A DNA stretch of 64,000 bases, taken from NCBI GenBank assembly GCA_039029395.1, contig JBCCGG010000003.1:1-64000 (forward strand). The letters are read 5' to 3'. This document shows positions 1-7,969 of this stretch, one piece after another; the first letter of the stretch is position 1; each line of letters starts with the position of its first letter. Source of the DNA: JBCCGG01 sp039029395 (GTDB lineage Bacteria; Pseudomonadota; Alphaproteobacteria; Kiloniellales; JAKSDN01). The notes beneath the pieces were generated by a model. The model did no database searches. It was not told the DNA's origin and saw nothing but the letters and a program-made list of their open reading frames with translations. A program made the position numbers and the translations under genes.

Positions 1-216
1 GAAGCTCTGCGCGATCAGGACGAGGTCGACCCCAGCGAGCTCGAGGCCAAGCGCTACGAGCTCAACTTCGTCAAGCATCAGGTCGATGGTCGCGAGCGCC
101 AGGCCGGCGCCATTGACCATTACGCCGATATCGCCCTGAAGCTTGACGAAGTTGAGCTCGTAGCGCTTGGCCTCGAGCTCGCTGGGGTCGACCTCGTCCT
201 GATCGCGCAGAGCTTC
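1..216. repeat. Perfect 76-bp inverted repeat at the window edge
   Basis: Bases 1-76 are the exact reverse complement of bases 141-216, with a 64-base unpaired spacer (77-140). The outer arm is not an independent gene segment: it repeats sequence already inside the SucC-like gene. SucC homology runs continuously from 903 down to about 77, then breaks exactly where the outer arm starts. The simplest reading is a fold-back artefact at a contig end. A natural inversion-duplication is possible but less likely. Confidence 0.9.
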
Positions 217-903
217 CAAATCGTCGTGCTTGAAGAGCGCGTTGTCGTCGAGGCTGATCTTGACGTCGAGCGCCAGCAGCTTGTCGTCATCGGTCACCGC
301 CAGGGGATTGATTTCGATTAGGCTGGCGTCCAGTTCCCAGAACGCGCGGTAGAGGTTGGACAAAAGCTGCGCCGCCTGCTCGCCCAAGGCGCCTTCCAAA
401 CCAAGCTCGCTCAGAAAGCCATCGAGCGCCGCCTGGTCCAGACCGGCGTCCGGGTCGACGATCAAGCGACGCACCACATCGGGCGCTGCGGCCGCACGGG
501 CCTCGATGTCCTCGCCGCCCTCGCGCGCGCCCAAAATGGCAGGCCGACCACTTGCTCGATCGACCAGAAGGCCGATATAGAGGCCACGCGAAAACTCCAG
601 CGCCGGTTCGATATAGACCTTGCGGACAACCTTGCCCTCCGGCCCGGTCTGCTCGGTCACCAGGGGGCGCCCCAGCAAGGTCCCGGCGGTCGACGCGACC
701 GCTTCCAAGGTGTCGACCAGCTTAACTCCGCCGGCCTTGCCGCGCCCGCCGGCATGAACTTGCGCCTTGACCGCCCACTTGGCACAGCCCAACTCGGCCG
801 CAGCCGACTTGGCTTCCGCCGCGCTCTCGGCCAACGCACCGTCAGGGACCGGCACGTCGTAGCGGCGCAGCAGGTCCTTCGCTTGATATTCGTGAATGTT
901 CAT
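1..903 (-). CDS. Succinate/malate-CoA ligase beta subunit (SucC/MtkA family), truncated by window edge
   Basis: ATP-grasp beta subunit of an ADP-forming CoA ligase, which makes succinyl-CoA or malyl-CoA together with an alpha subunit lying outside the window. The N-terminus MNIHEYQAKDLL is the family signature. It is followed by a VKAQVHAGGRGKAGG nucleotide-binding loop, an LVTEQTGPEGK segment, EINPL (Mg/ATP site) and GDIGVMVNGAGLALAT, which normally leads into a KLYGG-like segment. Here the reading frame stays open, but after about residue 275 it follows the fold-back arm, so only about 77-903 is trustworthy. ATG at 903. A GntR-type operator lies about 85-110 bases upstream. The gene is co-directional with the formate/oxalate genes, so a malate-CoA ligase role is conceivable; SucC and MtkA cannot be separated from this fragment. 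Confidence 0.85.
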   Translation of the reverse strand, partial: MNIHEYQAKDLLRRYDVPVPDGALAESAAEAKSAAAELGCAKWAVKAQVHAGGRGKAGGVKLVDTLEAVASTAGTLLGRPLVTEQTGPEGKVVRKVYIEPALEFSRGLYIGLLVDRASGRPAILGAREGGEDIEARAAAAPDVVRRLIVDPDAGLDQAALDGFLSELGLEGALGEQAAQLLSNLYRAFWELDASLIEINPLAVTDDDKLLALDVKISLDDNALFKHDDLEALRDQDEVDPSELEAKRYELNFVKLQGDIGVMVNGAGLALATIDLMLDEVELVALGLELAGVDLVLIAQSF

Positions 904-972
904 GGTGGCCACCTCCCAATGGCTAGCCCACGGCGCGGCCTAGCGCCCAAGCCCGACCTTCAGGTCGCCTCA

Positions 973-1015
973 AGGATCCGTTCTGTGGTATACCATATAC
1001 CACAGAACGGATCCT
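973..1015. promoter_or_regulatory. Long palindromic GntR-type operator upstream of the SucC/MtkA-like gene
   Basis: Two exact 19-base arms (973-991 and 997-1015) flank a 5-base centre. The core TGGTATACCATATACCA (986-1002) recurs almost unchanged at 7920-7936 and 11272-11288. TGGTATACCA-type palindromes are typical operators of FadR-subfamily GntR proteins, and such a regulator is encoded at 7165-7860. The rest of the 904-1309 gap shows no gene and no other clear signal. Confidence 0.75.
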
Positions 1016-1309
1016 ACGCAATGGAAATCTGGGCTTATGGGCCGAAAGGCGGTCTCCTGGGAGGGCTAAATCCGTGACCGCGTTGTCCCCCCGTCCCTAA
1101 CCCGGTCGACATTAAGGTGACGGTCACCGAGGAATGCCATCTAAGCTCGGCTGTAGCGCGGCAGAGCGCACCGGTAAATTTGGCGGCAGTCGAGCACGGA
1201 GACGGCAGCAATCGGGCAGGCAAAGCCGTGCCAGAGGATTGTCACGCGGCGGGATTTGGGGCGGTTTGGCCCCGTCGACGGCGATCGCGCCGGCGGGGCC
1301 TCTACACGC

Positions 1310-2980
1310 CTAGAACAGGCCTTCGATCTGTCCGTCGTCGTTCAAATAGATGTGGTTGGCGGCCGGCACGCGCGGCAGGCCGGGCATGGTCATGATCGCG
1401 CCGGTAACCACCACCAGGAAGCCGGCGCCGGCTGATAGGCGAACTTCGCGGATCGGGATGGTGTGGCCGGTCGGCGCGCCCTTCGCGTCCGGGTCGGTCG
1501 AGAAGCTGTACTGGGTCTTGGCCATGCAGACCGGGAAGTGACCGTAGTCCTTCTGGAGCTCCTCGATCTGCTTCTTAACCTTGGCGTCGGCCGAGATGCC
1601 GGCAGCGCCGTAGAGCTTGGTCGCCACGGTCTCAATCTTGTCCCAGAGCGGCATCTCGTCGGGATAGAGCGGCTGGAACTTGGCCACGTCGCTATCGACC
1701 AGCTCGACCACGTGCTTGGCCAGTTCCTCGGTCCCGGCCCCGCCGTTGGCCCAGTGCGACGCGATGATCGCCTTGGCGCCCATGCCCTCGGCGGTGGCAC
1801 GCACCGCTTCCAGCTCGGCGTCGGTGTCATTGATGAACTGGTTGATCGCGACCACCGCCGGCACGCCGAACTGGCCGACGTTCTCCAAATGCTTGGCGAG
1901 GTTGGCACAGCCCGCTTTGACCGCCTCCACGTTCTCCGCTCCCAGGTCGCCCTTGGCGACCCCGCCGTGCATCTTGAGCGCGCGCACGGTCGCCACCACG
2001 ACCACGGCTTTGGGATCGAGCCCGGCCATGCGGCATTTGATGTCAAAGAACTTCTCGGCGCCCAGATCGGCGCCGAAGCCGGCCTCGGTCACCACGTAGT
2101 CGCACAGCTTGAGCGCGGTCGTCGTCGCGATCACCGAGTTACAGCCATGGGCGATGTTGGCGAAGGGCCCGCCGTGGATGAAGGCCGGGTTGTTTTCCAG
2201 GGTCTGCACCAGATTGGGCGCCAGCGCGTCCTTGAGCAGCACCGACATGGGGCCCGGGCCTTTAAGGTCGCTGGCGAGGATCGGCTTGCGGTCGCGGGTG
2301 TAGGCCACGACGATCTGACCGATCCGCCGGGTCAGGTCGTCCAGATCAGTCGCCAGGCAGAAGATCGCCATGATCTCCGAGGCAACCGTAATGTCGAAGC
2401 CGTCCTCGCGCGGGTAGCCGTTGGCAACACCGCCGAGCGAGTTGTTGATCGCGCGCAGGGCCCGGTCGTTCATGTCGAGCACACGGCGGAAGGCAACCCG
2501 GCGGGTGTCGATGCCGAGCTCGTTGCCCCAATAGATGTGATTGTCGAGCAGGGCGGCCAAGAGATTGTGGGCCGTCGAAATGGCGTGGAAGTCGCCGGTG
2601 AAGTGGAGGTTGATGTCCTCCATGGGCACGACTTGGGCATAGCCGCCGCCGGCCGCGCCGCCCTTGACTCCGAAGCATGGCCCGAGCGAAGGCTCGCGCA
2701 GGCACATCATGGCTTTCTTGCCGATCCGGTTGAGCCCGTCGCCCAAGCCGACGGTCGTCGTGGTCTTGCCCTCGCCGGCCGGGGTCGGCGTGATCGCGGT
2801 GACCAGAATCAGCTTGCCGTCGGGCCGATCCTTGAGCGACTTGACGAACTCGAAGTCGACCTTGGCCTTGTAAGGTCCATAGCGCAGGATGTGCTCGTGC
2901 GGAATGTCGAGCTTCTCGGCAACCGTCTCGATCGGCTGCATGGTCGCTTCACGGGCGATCTCAATATCGCTCTTCGGCAT
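1310..2980 (-). CDS. fhs: Formate-tetrahydrofolate ligase
   Basis: ATP-dependent ligation of formate to tetrahydrofolate, giving 10-formyl-THF; cytoplasmic homotetramer. The 556 residues match the usual family length. A P-loop (TPAGEGKTTTTVGLGDGL) lies near residues 67-84, followed by REPSLGPCFGVKGGAAGGG and FTGDFHAI, all Fhs hallmarks. The C-terminus ends in a VTGAIMTMPGLPRVPAA block, typical of the family. ATG at 2980. It lies downstream of the CoA-transferase and ThDP-enzyme genes on the same strand. That placement fits capture of the formate released by the CoA-transferase into the folate pool. Confidence 0.97.
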   Translation of the reverse strand: MPKSDIEIAREATMQPIETVAEKLDIPHEHILRYGPYKAKVDFEFVKSLKDRPDGKLILVTAITPTPAGEGKTTTTVGLGDGLNRIGKKAMMCLREPSLGPCFGVKGGAAGGGYAQVVPMEDINLHFTGDFHAISTAHNLLAALLDNHIYWGNELGIDTRRVAFRRVLDMNDRALRAINNSLGGVANGYPREDGFDITVASEIMAIFCLATDLDDLTRRIGQIVVAYTRDRKPILASDLKGPGPMSVLLKDALAPNLVQTLENNPAFIHGGPFANIAHGCNSVIATTTALKLCDYVVTEAGFGADLGAEKFFDIKCRMAGLDPKAVVVVATVRALKMHGGVAKGDLGAENVEAVKAGCANLAKHLENVGQFGVPAVVAINQFINDTDAELEAVRATAEGMGAKAIIASHWANGGAGTEELAKHVVELVDSDVAKFQPLYPDEMPLWDKIETVATKLYGAAGISADAKVKKQIEELQKDYGHFPVCMAKTQYSFSTDPDAKGAPTGHTIPIREVRLSAGAGFLVVVTGAIMTMPGLPRVPAANHIYLNDDGQIEGLF

Positions 2981-3099
2981 CGGGTAATCCCCCTCGTCTC
3001 TAGCCCTGCTGTCTCGTGAGCGCGGCCCCCGAAACCAAGGAGGGCCGCAGTGAATTCGGCGACCGCGTAACCCTAGATGGGATCGCCGTCAAGATCTCT

Positions 3100-4002
3100 T
3101 CATCCTAATCTCGCACCCTTGACCAAGCCGCTCTCGGCCGCGGGGATTTTGCCCTGCCCGGCCGGGCGCACCCGCTTGACCAAGATCTGCCCATCACCGG
3201 CCGCGATCCTGGCCCCCTCCTCGCTCACCTCCATCACCTCGCCCGGCTGGCCGCCCGGCTCGTCCAGGCGCTCGGCGTCGAAGATGCCCAGCTTCGCGCC
3301 ATCGTGGCTGGTCCAGGCGCCCGGCTGGGGGTTGGTGCCGCGGATCAGGTTGTAGACCTCTGCCGCCGGCTTGCTCCAGTCGATCTCCGCATCCTCCGCC
3401 TTGCACCAAGACTCGTAGGTCGCCTGGCTGTGATCCTGCTCGATCCGCGGCGCCCGGCCGGCCTTAACCAGGTCGACTCCCTCAAGCATGGCCTGGACGC
3501 CGAGCGGAAAGAGCTTGTTGAAATAGACGCTGCCGAGGGTGTCGTCTGGCTCGATAGCGACCTCTTTCTGTATCAGGATCGGCCCTTCGTCCAATCCGTC
3601 ATCCGGATAGAAGATCGAAAGGCCGGTCTTCTCCTCGCCCATGATGATCGGCCAATTGATCGAGCTGGGCCCCCGGTGGAGCGGCAGCAGCGAGGGGTGA
3701 TACTGGATCGTGCCGTGAGTCGGCAGGTCGCGTACCTCGGCCGGCACGAAGAGGGTGACGTAGGCCATGACACCCAGATCGGGTTTCAGCTCCGCCATCT
3801 GGGCCCAAACATCCGGCTTGCGGAAGGAGGCCGGCTGAAAAACCGGCAAGCCCCGCTCGACCGCGAGCTCCTTCAAGGGGTCGACCGGCCGGCCCTCCTT
3901 GTCGGGTGCGCAGTAGACACCGACCACGTCCTCGCCGCGCTCCAAGAGCGCTTCCAGCACGGCCTTGCCGAAGGCCTGCTGGCCGTTCACCAGGATCCGC
4001 AT
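3100..4002 (-). CDS. 10-formyl-THF hydrolase-like formyltransferase-fold protein (ALDH1L1 N-terminal type)
   Basis: A 300-residue protein of the Fmt/formyltransferase superfamily with an N-terminal Rossmann-like formyltransferase domain (about 1-200) and an OB-like C-terminal domain. The core reads QYHPSLLPLHRGPSSINW with a later DDGLDEG. This resembles the hydrolase half of 10-formyl-THF dehydrogenase (HPSLLPRHRGASAINW) more than methionyl-tRNA formyltransferase (NVHGSLLPRWRG). The Asn of Fmt/ArnA two residues before the catalytic His is Gln here. The aldehyde dehydrogenase half is absent. Placed between fhs and the CoA-transferase gene, it probably acts on the 10-formyl-THF made by Fhs, either hydrolysing it or transferring the formyl group. 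The exact acceptor is unknown. Confidence 0.75.
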   Translation of the reverse strand: MRILVNGQQAFGKAVLEALLERGEDVVGVYCAPDKEGRPVDPLKELAVERGLPVFQPASFRKPDVWAQMAELKPDLGVMAYVTLFVPAEVRDLPTHGTIQYHPSLLPLHRGPSSINWPIIMGEEKTGLSIFYPDDGLDEGPILIQKEVAIEPDDTLGSVYFNKLFPLGVQAMLEGVDLVKAGRAPRIEQDHSQATYESWCKAEDAEIDWSKPAAEVYNLIRGTNPQPGAWTSHDGAKLGIFDAERLDEPGGQPGEVMEVSEEGARIAAGDGQILVKRVRPAGQGKIPAAESGLVKGARLG

Positions 4003-4038
4003 GACGGCTCCTTTCCTGTCGTTCTACCGAGTCCTGCC

Positions 4039-5280
4039 TCAGATCGCGCCGGCGTCCCGGGCGGCCGCAATCTCCTCGTCGTCGTAGCCGACGACGCTTT
4101 TGAGGATCTCTTCCGTGTGCTCACCCAAGAGCGGCGAGCGCTCCACCTCGCTGGGCGAGTCCGAGAGCTTGATCGGGTTGCCGACGGTCAGGAAGGGACC
4201 GCGCTCGGGATGATCGACCTCGACCACCGTGCCGGTCGCCCTCAACGACGGCTCCTCGGCCAGCTCCTGCATGGAGAGGATCGGGCCGCAGGGTATGTTG
4301 ACCGCGTTCAGGATATCCATGACCTCGAACTTGGTCTTGGTCATGGTCCACTCCTCGATCATGGCGAAGCACTGGTCGAGCTTGGGCAGGCGCGCTTCCG
4401 GGGTGGCCCATTCCGGATCCTCGATCAGCTCCTCCCGGCCGATGATCTTCATGTAAAGGGCCCAACCGGGCGGCTGGATGATCACGTAGATCCAGTCGTT
4501 CGGGCCGCCCGGCGCGCACCGCACCGCCCAGCCCGGCTGACCGCCACCCGAGGCATTGCCGGCGCGCGGCGCCGCCTCGCCGAACTCGCCGTTGGGATAC
4601 TGGGGATACTCCTTCAAGGGTCCGTGGGCTAGGCGCTGCTGATCGCGCAGCTTAACCCGGCAAAGGTTCAAGACGCCGTCTTGCATGGCACAGACCACGC
4701 GCTGACCCTTGCCCGTCGCCTCGCGCTGGAACAGCGCCGTGACGATACCGAGCGCCAGGTGCAGGCCGGTGCCGGAATCGCCGATCTGGGCGCCTGTGAC
4801 CAGCGGCGGGCCATCGTCGAAGCCCGTCGTGCTGGCCGAGCCGCCGGTGCACTGGGCGACGTTCTCGTAAACCTTGCAGTCGACGTAGGGACCTGGCCCG
4901 AAGCCTTTGACCGAGGCGTAGATCATGCGCGGGTTGATCTCCTGGATGACCTCCCAAGTGAAACCCTGGCGGTCGAGCGCGCCCGGCGCGAAGTTCTCGA
5001 CCATGACATCACAGGACTTGATCAGCCGGCGAAAAATCGCCTTGCCTTCCTCGGTCTTGGTGTTGAGCGTGATGCTGCGCTTGTTGCAGTTGAGCATCGT
5101 GAAATAGAGGCTGTCCACGTCCGGGATGTCGCGCAGCTGCCCACGGGTGATGTCGCCCCGACCCGGCAGCTCGACCTTGATCACGTCGGCCCCGAACCAG
5201 GCCAGCAACTGAGTGCAGGTCGGCCCCGACTGCACGTGGGTCATGTCCAGGATGCGGACCCCCTCTAACGCCTTGCTCAT
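4039..5280 (-). CDS. frc: Formyl-CoA:oxalate CoA-transferase (class III)
   Basis: Moves CoA from formyl-CoA to oxalate, giving oxalyl-CoA and formate; cytoplasmic interlocked dimer. The 413 residues align throughout with the E. coli YfdW/Frc type: HVQSGPTCTQLLAWFGADVI near the start, LYFTMLNCNKRSITLNTKT, FAPGALDRQGFTWE and KVYENVAQCTGG. The catalytic Asp is D168 in GAQIGDSG, and a GGGQPGW glycine loop follows. Residue 48 is Gln (TRGQLRDIP), as in the E. coli enzyme, not Trp as in Oxalobacter. ATG at 5280. It lies directly downstream of a ThDP enzyme gene in the position where oxalyl-CoA decarboxylase normally sits. Confidence 0.92.
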   Translation of the reverse strand: MSKALEGVRILDMTHVQSGPTCTQLLAWFGADVIKVELPGRGDITRGQLRDIPDVDSLYFTMLNCNKRSITLNTKTEEGKAIFRRLIKSCDVMVENFAPGALDRQGFTWEVIQEINPRMIYASVKGFGPGPYVDCKVYENVAQCTGGSASTTGFDDGPPLVTGAQIGDSGTGLHLALGIVTALFQREATGKGQRVVCAMQDGVLNLCRVKLRDQQRLAHGPLKEYPQYPNGEFGEAAPRAGNASGGGQPGWAVRCAPGGPNDWIYVIIQPPGWALYMKIIGREELIEDPEWATPEARLPKLDQCFAMIEEWTMTKTKFEVMDILNAVNIPCGPILSMQELAEEPSLRATGTVVEVDHPERGPFLTVGNPIKLSDSPSEVERSPLLGEHTEEILKSVVGYDDEEIAAARDAGAI

Positions 5281-5397
5281 GCTCTCAATATCCCCTGGTC
5301 TGAACGATGTCTCCTAATCGACCGAAGCGCGGGGCGAGAGCCGTCCCTGACGCCCGCCCCGCCTCCAGCCATCCGCTGGACGGTTGCCGTTGTTGCG

Positions 5398-7119
5398 CTA
5401 TTTGTACATGGTCTGATTCATCGTGCCCGGCGCGTAGACATTCGGATCGACCCAAATGTTGACCAACGCCGGGACGCCGGACCTTACCGCTTCGCGGGCC
5501 CTTTCCAGGGCCGGACGAATTTGCTCCGGCTCGCGCACTTCCTCCCCGTAACCGCCCAGCATCTGAGCGAACTTGCTGTACTCGACGTCACCCAACTTGT
5601 TGCCCACGTCGCCGCGCTCGGGCCCGTACTTGGAAATCTGGCCAAAGCGGATTTGGTTCATCGCCGAATTGTTGCCGATGACCCCAAGGAACGGCAGCTT
5701 AAAGCGCACGCAGGTCTCGAAGTCCCAGCCGGTCAACGAGAAGGCGCCGTCGCCGAAGTAGCACAGAACCTCCTTGTCCGGATGGACGTACTTGGCGGCC
5801 ATGGCGAAGGGCACGCCGACTCCCAGGGTGCCCAAGGGGCCCGGGTCCATCCAGCGGCCGGGACCGCGCGGCTGAACCGCCTGGGCCGAGATCGTCACCA
5901 CGTCGCCGCCGTCGCCGATGTAGATCGTATCCTCGGTCAGGAATTCGTTGATCTCGTAAGCGACCCGGAAGGGATTGATCGGGTTGGAATCGTCCTTGAA
6001 CTTGGCCATCAGCTTGTCGCCCGCCGCCGCCTCGCCGGTGCGCAGCTCGTCGATCCAGCCTTGGCGGCTCTTCGCGCCGTTGTCGGGCCGGCCCGAGGCG
6101 GCGTCGCTGACCGCCTTGAGGATCGCGCCGACGTCGCCGACCAGACCGAAGGAAATGTCGCGATTCTTGCCGACCGTGCGGTAGTCCATGTCGATCTGCA
6201 CCACCGTGGCGTCCTCGCGCAGACGCTTGCCGTAGCCCATGCGGAAGTCGAAGGGCGTCCCGACGATGACGATGACGTCGGCCTTGTCGAAGGCGTAGCG
6301 CCGGGTGCGTTGGAAGTAGTGAGGATCGCCCGGCGGCAAGGTGCCGCGCGCGCCGCCGTTGAAGTAGCCGGGGATGTTCAAGCTACGCAGCAGCTCGATC
6401 GCAGAGTCGGCGCCCCGGCAGGTCCAGAGCTGCTGACCCATGAGCACGCAAGGCCGCTCGGACTTGACCAGTAGATCGGCCAGGCGCTCGATGTCGTTGG
6501 GGTCACCGATCGACTTGGTCGAGGCCTTGTAGTGACCCGCCGCCGGGACCTTGGCGCTGCTGCGCGGCACCTCGTCGTCCAGGATGTCCCGTGGGATCTC
6601 CAAGAACGACGGCCCGGGCGCGCCCAGGTAGCACTCCCGGAAAGCCATAGAGACCATGTCGGCGACCCGCGAGGTGTGCGGCACGGTGGCGGCGAACTTG
6701 GTGACCGGCTGCATCATGTCCACATGGGGCAAATCCTGCAGAGAGCCCATCTTGTGCTGGCTCTGGGCGCCCTGGCCGCCGATCAGCAGCATGGGCGATT
6801 CGGCCCGAAAGGCGTTGGCGACTCCGGTCATGGCGTCGGTCGTGCCCGGGCCGGCGGTGACCACCGCGCAACCGGTCTTGCCGCTCATGCGGGCGTAGCC
6901 GTCGGCAGCGTGCGCGGCGACCTGCTCGTGGCGCACGTCGATGATGTCGATGCCTTCGTCGAGGCAGCCGTCGTAAATGTCGATAATGTGCCCGCCGCAG
7001 AGCGTGAAGATGACCTCCACGCCCTCGTTCTTGAGCGCCCTGGCAACCAGTTGGCCGCCCGACATCACGTCGTTCGAGCGAGTCTTGGCCGCTAGGGTAT
7101 CCACTGCCGCTTTTGCCAT
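5398..7119 (-). CDS. ThDP-dependent lyase/decarboxylase, acetolactate-synthase-like
   Basis: About 573 residues with the three-domain acetolactate synthase / oxalyl-CoA decarboxylase / 2-hydroxyacyl-CoA lyase layout. The ThDP-activating Glu is in VRHEQVAAHAADGYAR near residue 67, and the Mg-ThDP motif GDGAFSL...NNSAMNQ is near residues 460-487. Next to frc the expected role is decarboxylation of oxalyl-CoA to formyl-CoA. However, it lacks the GDSAFGFSGME and ICRYNLP signatures of known Oxc and Hacl enzymes and looks closer to the IlvG-like branch. It could instead cleave or make a 2-hydroxyacyl-CoA using formyl-CoA. GTG-ATG occur back to back; I chose the ATG at 7119, which has GGGAGG six to seven bases upstream. 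Confidence 0.8.
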   Translation of the reverse strand: MAKAAVDTLAAKTRSNDVMSGGQLVARALKNEGVEVIFTLCGGHIIDIYDGCLDEGIDIIDVRHEQVAAHAADGYARMSGKTGCAVVTAGPGTTDAMTGVANAFRAESPMLLIGGQGAQSQHKMGSLQDLPHVDMMQPVTKFAATVPHTSRVADMVSMAFRECYLGAPGPSFLEIPRDILDDEVPRSSAKVPAAGHYKASTKSIGDPNDIERLADLLVKSERPCVLMGQQLWTCRGADSAIELLRSLNIPGYFNGGARGTLPPGDPHYFQRTRRYAFDKADVIVIVGTPFDFRMGYGKRLREDATVVQIDMDYRTVGKNRDISFGLVGDVGAILKAVSDAASGRPDNGAKSRQGWIDELRTGEAAAGDKLMAKFKDDSNPINPFRVAYEINEFLTEDTIYIGDGGDVVTISAQAVQPRGPGRWMDPGPLGTLGVGVPFAMAAKYVHPDKEVLCYFGDGAFSLTGWDFETCVRFKLPFLGVIGNNSAMNQIRFGQISKYGPERGDVGNKLGDVEYSKFAQMLGGYGEEVREPEQIRPALERAREAVRSGVPALVNIWVDPNVYAPGTMNQTMYK

Positions 7120-7164
7120 CACGGTCCTCCCTTGGTGGCGCCCGGGGGGCGGGCGCAGCTTTTT

Positions 7165-7860
7165 TCAGTCAAGATAAGAGACGTTCTTTTCCACATGGGC
7201 CGCCAGGTTCAGCGTGTGCTCGCGCACCAGACGCTCGGCGAGATCGGTGTCGCGCTGCTCCAGGGCCTCGATGATATGCAAATGGTCGACGATCGAGCGG
7301 TCGGCCCGGTTGTTCTCGGAGATCGTGCGAGCGCGGATCGAGCGCATGTGAACGAAGAGGTTGTCGGCCATCTCGGTCAGCAGCGCGCACTTGCTCAAGC
7401 CCAGAATGGTCTGGTGGAAGCTGATGTTGGTGTCCGAGTACTCGTCGATGTGCGCCTGGATCTGATCGCCGTCGAAGGTGCCGAACATCTGGCGCAGGGA
7501 CGCGATCTCCTGGTCGCTCGCGTGCAAGGTGATGAGCCGGGCGGCCATCGATTCCAGCGCTGCCCAGACGGTGATCATCTCTAGGATCTCCGCCTTGGTC
7601 TTGCGCACGATGTAGACGCCCTTGCGCGGCACGATCTTGACCAGGCCCTCCTGCTCCAGGCGGGCCAGCGCCTCGCGGATCGGCGTGCGGCTGATCTTCA
7701 GCTGTTCGGACAGCTGGCGCTCATCAAGCCGCAGGTTGACGTCATCGGCATAGATGTTCATCGCCGTGATCGCCTGCTTGAGCGTGTCGTAGATCCGATC
7801 CTTAAGGCTAAGGTCCGCCGAGATCGGTGCTACGTCCAACTGTGCGGTGGCTGGTGCCAT
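7165..7860 (-). CDS. GntR-family transcriptional regulator, FCD (FadR) subfamily
   Basis: 231 residues. An N-terminal winged helix (about 20-85) includes QLSEQLKISRTPIREALARL and VKIVPRKGVYI. The C-terminal FCD ligand domain (about 95-215) has the scattered D/H residues (for example SFHQTILG and DHLHIIEAL) that bind metal and ligand in this family. It probably senses a carboxylate or CoA metabolite of the adjacent pathway. A TGGTATACCA palindrome lies 60-76 bases upstream of its own start, and two more copies lie upstream of tctC and the ligase gene. Autoregulation and control of the whole block are therefore likely, by inference. It is followed 45 bases later by the ThDP enzyme gene. Confidence 0.93.
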   Translation of the reverse strand: MAPATAQLDVAPISADLSLKDRIYDTLKQAITAMNIYADDVNLRLDERQLSEQLKISRTPIREALARLEQEGLVKIVPRKGVYIVRKTKAEILEMITVWAALESMAARLITLHASDQEIASLRQMFGTFDGDQIQAHIDEYSDTNISFHQTILGLSKCALLTEMADNLFVHMRSIRARTISENNRADRSIVDHLHIIEALEQRDTDLAERLVREHTLNLAAHVEKNVSYLD

Positions 7861-7919
7861 GGTCCCTTAAAGTCTCGATCTGCCATCGGGTTTCGTCATC
7901 GCGTCACACTCAAGGCATC

Positions 7920-7936
7920 TGGTATACCATACACCA
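7920..7936. promoter_or_regulatory. GntR-type operator upstream of the regulator gene
   Basis: TGGTATACCATACACCA differs at one base from the core of the palindrome at 986-1002. It sits between tctA (ends 7970) and the regulator gene (starts 7860), in the position expected for autoregulation. Confidence 0.7.
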
Positions 7937-7969
7937 CGATTTCGCGGTGCCGCAAGGGCCTAGCGCCCG

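Noticed and set aside
1463..3019. 518-codon open frame antisense to fhs
   Set aside because: It lies entirely within the well-supported fhs gene on the other strand; its translation is Arg/Gly/Val-rich without motifs, as expected from high-GC antisense frames.
5398..7119. Classical oxalyl-CoA decarboxylase (oxc) call
   Set aside because: The ThDP motif and flanking segments differ from Oxc/HACL; kept as an acetolactate-synthase-like enzyme of possible equivalent function.
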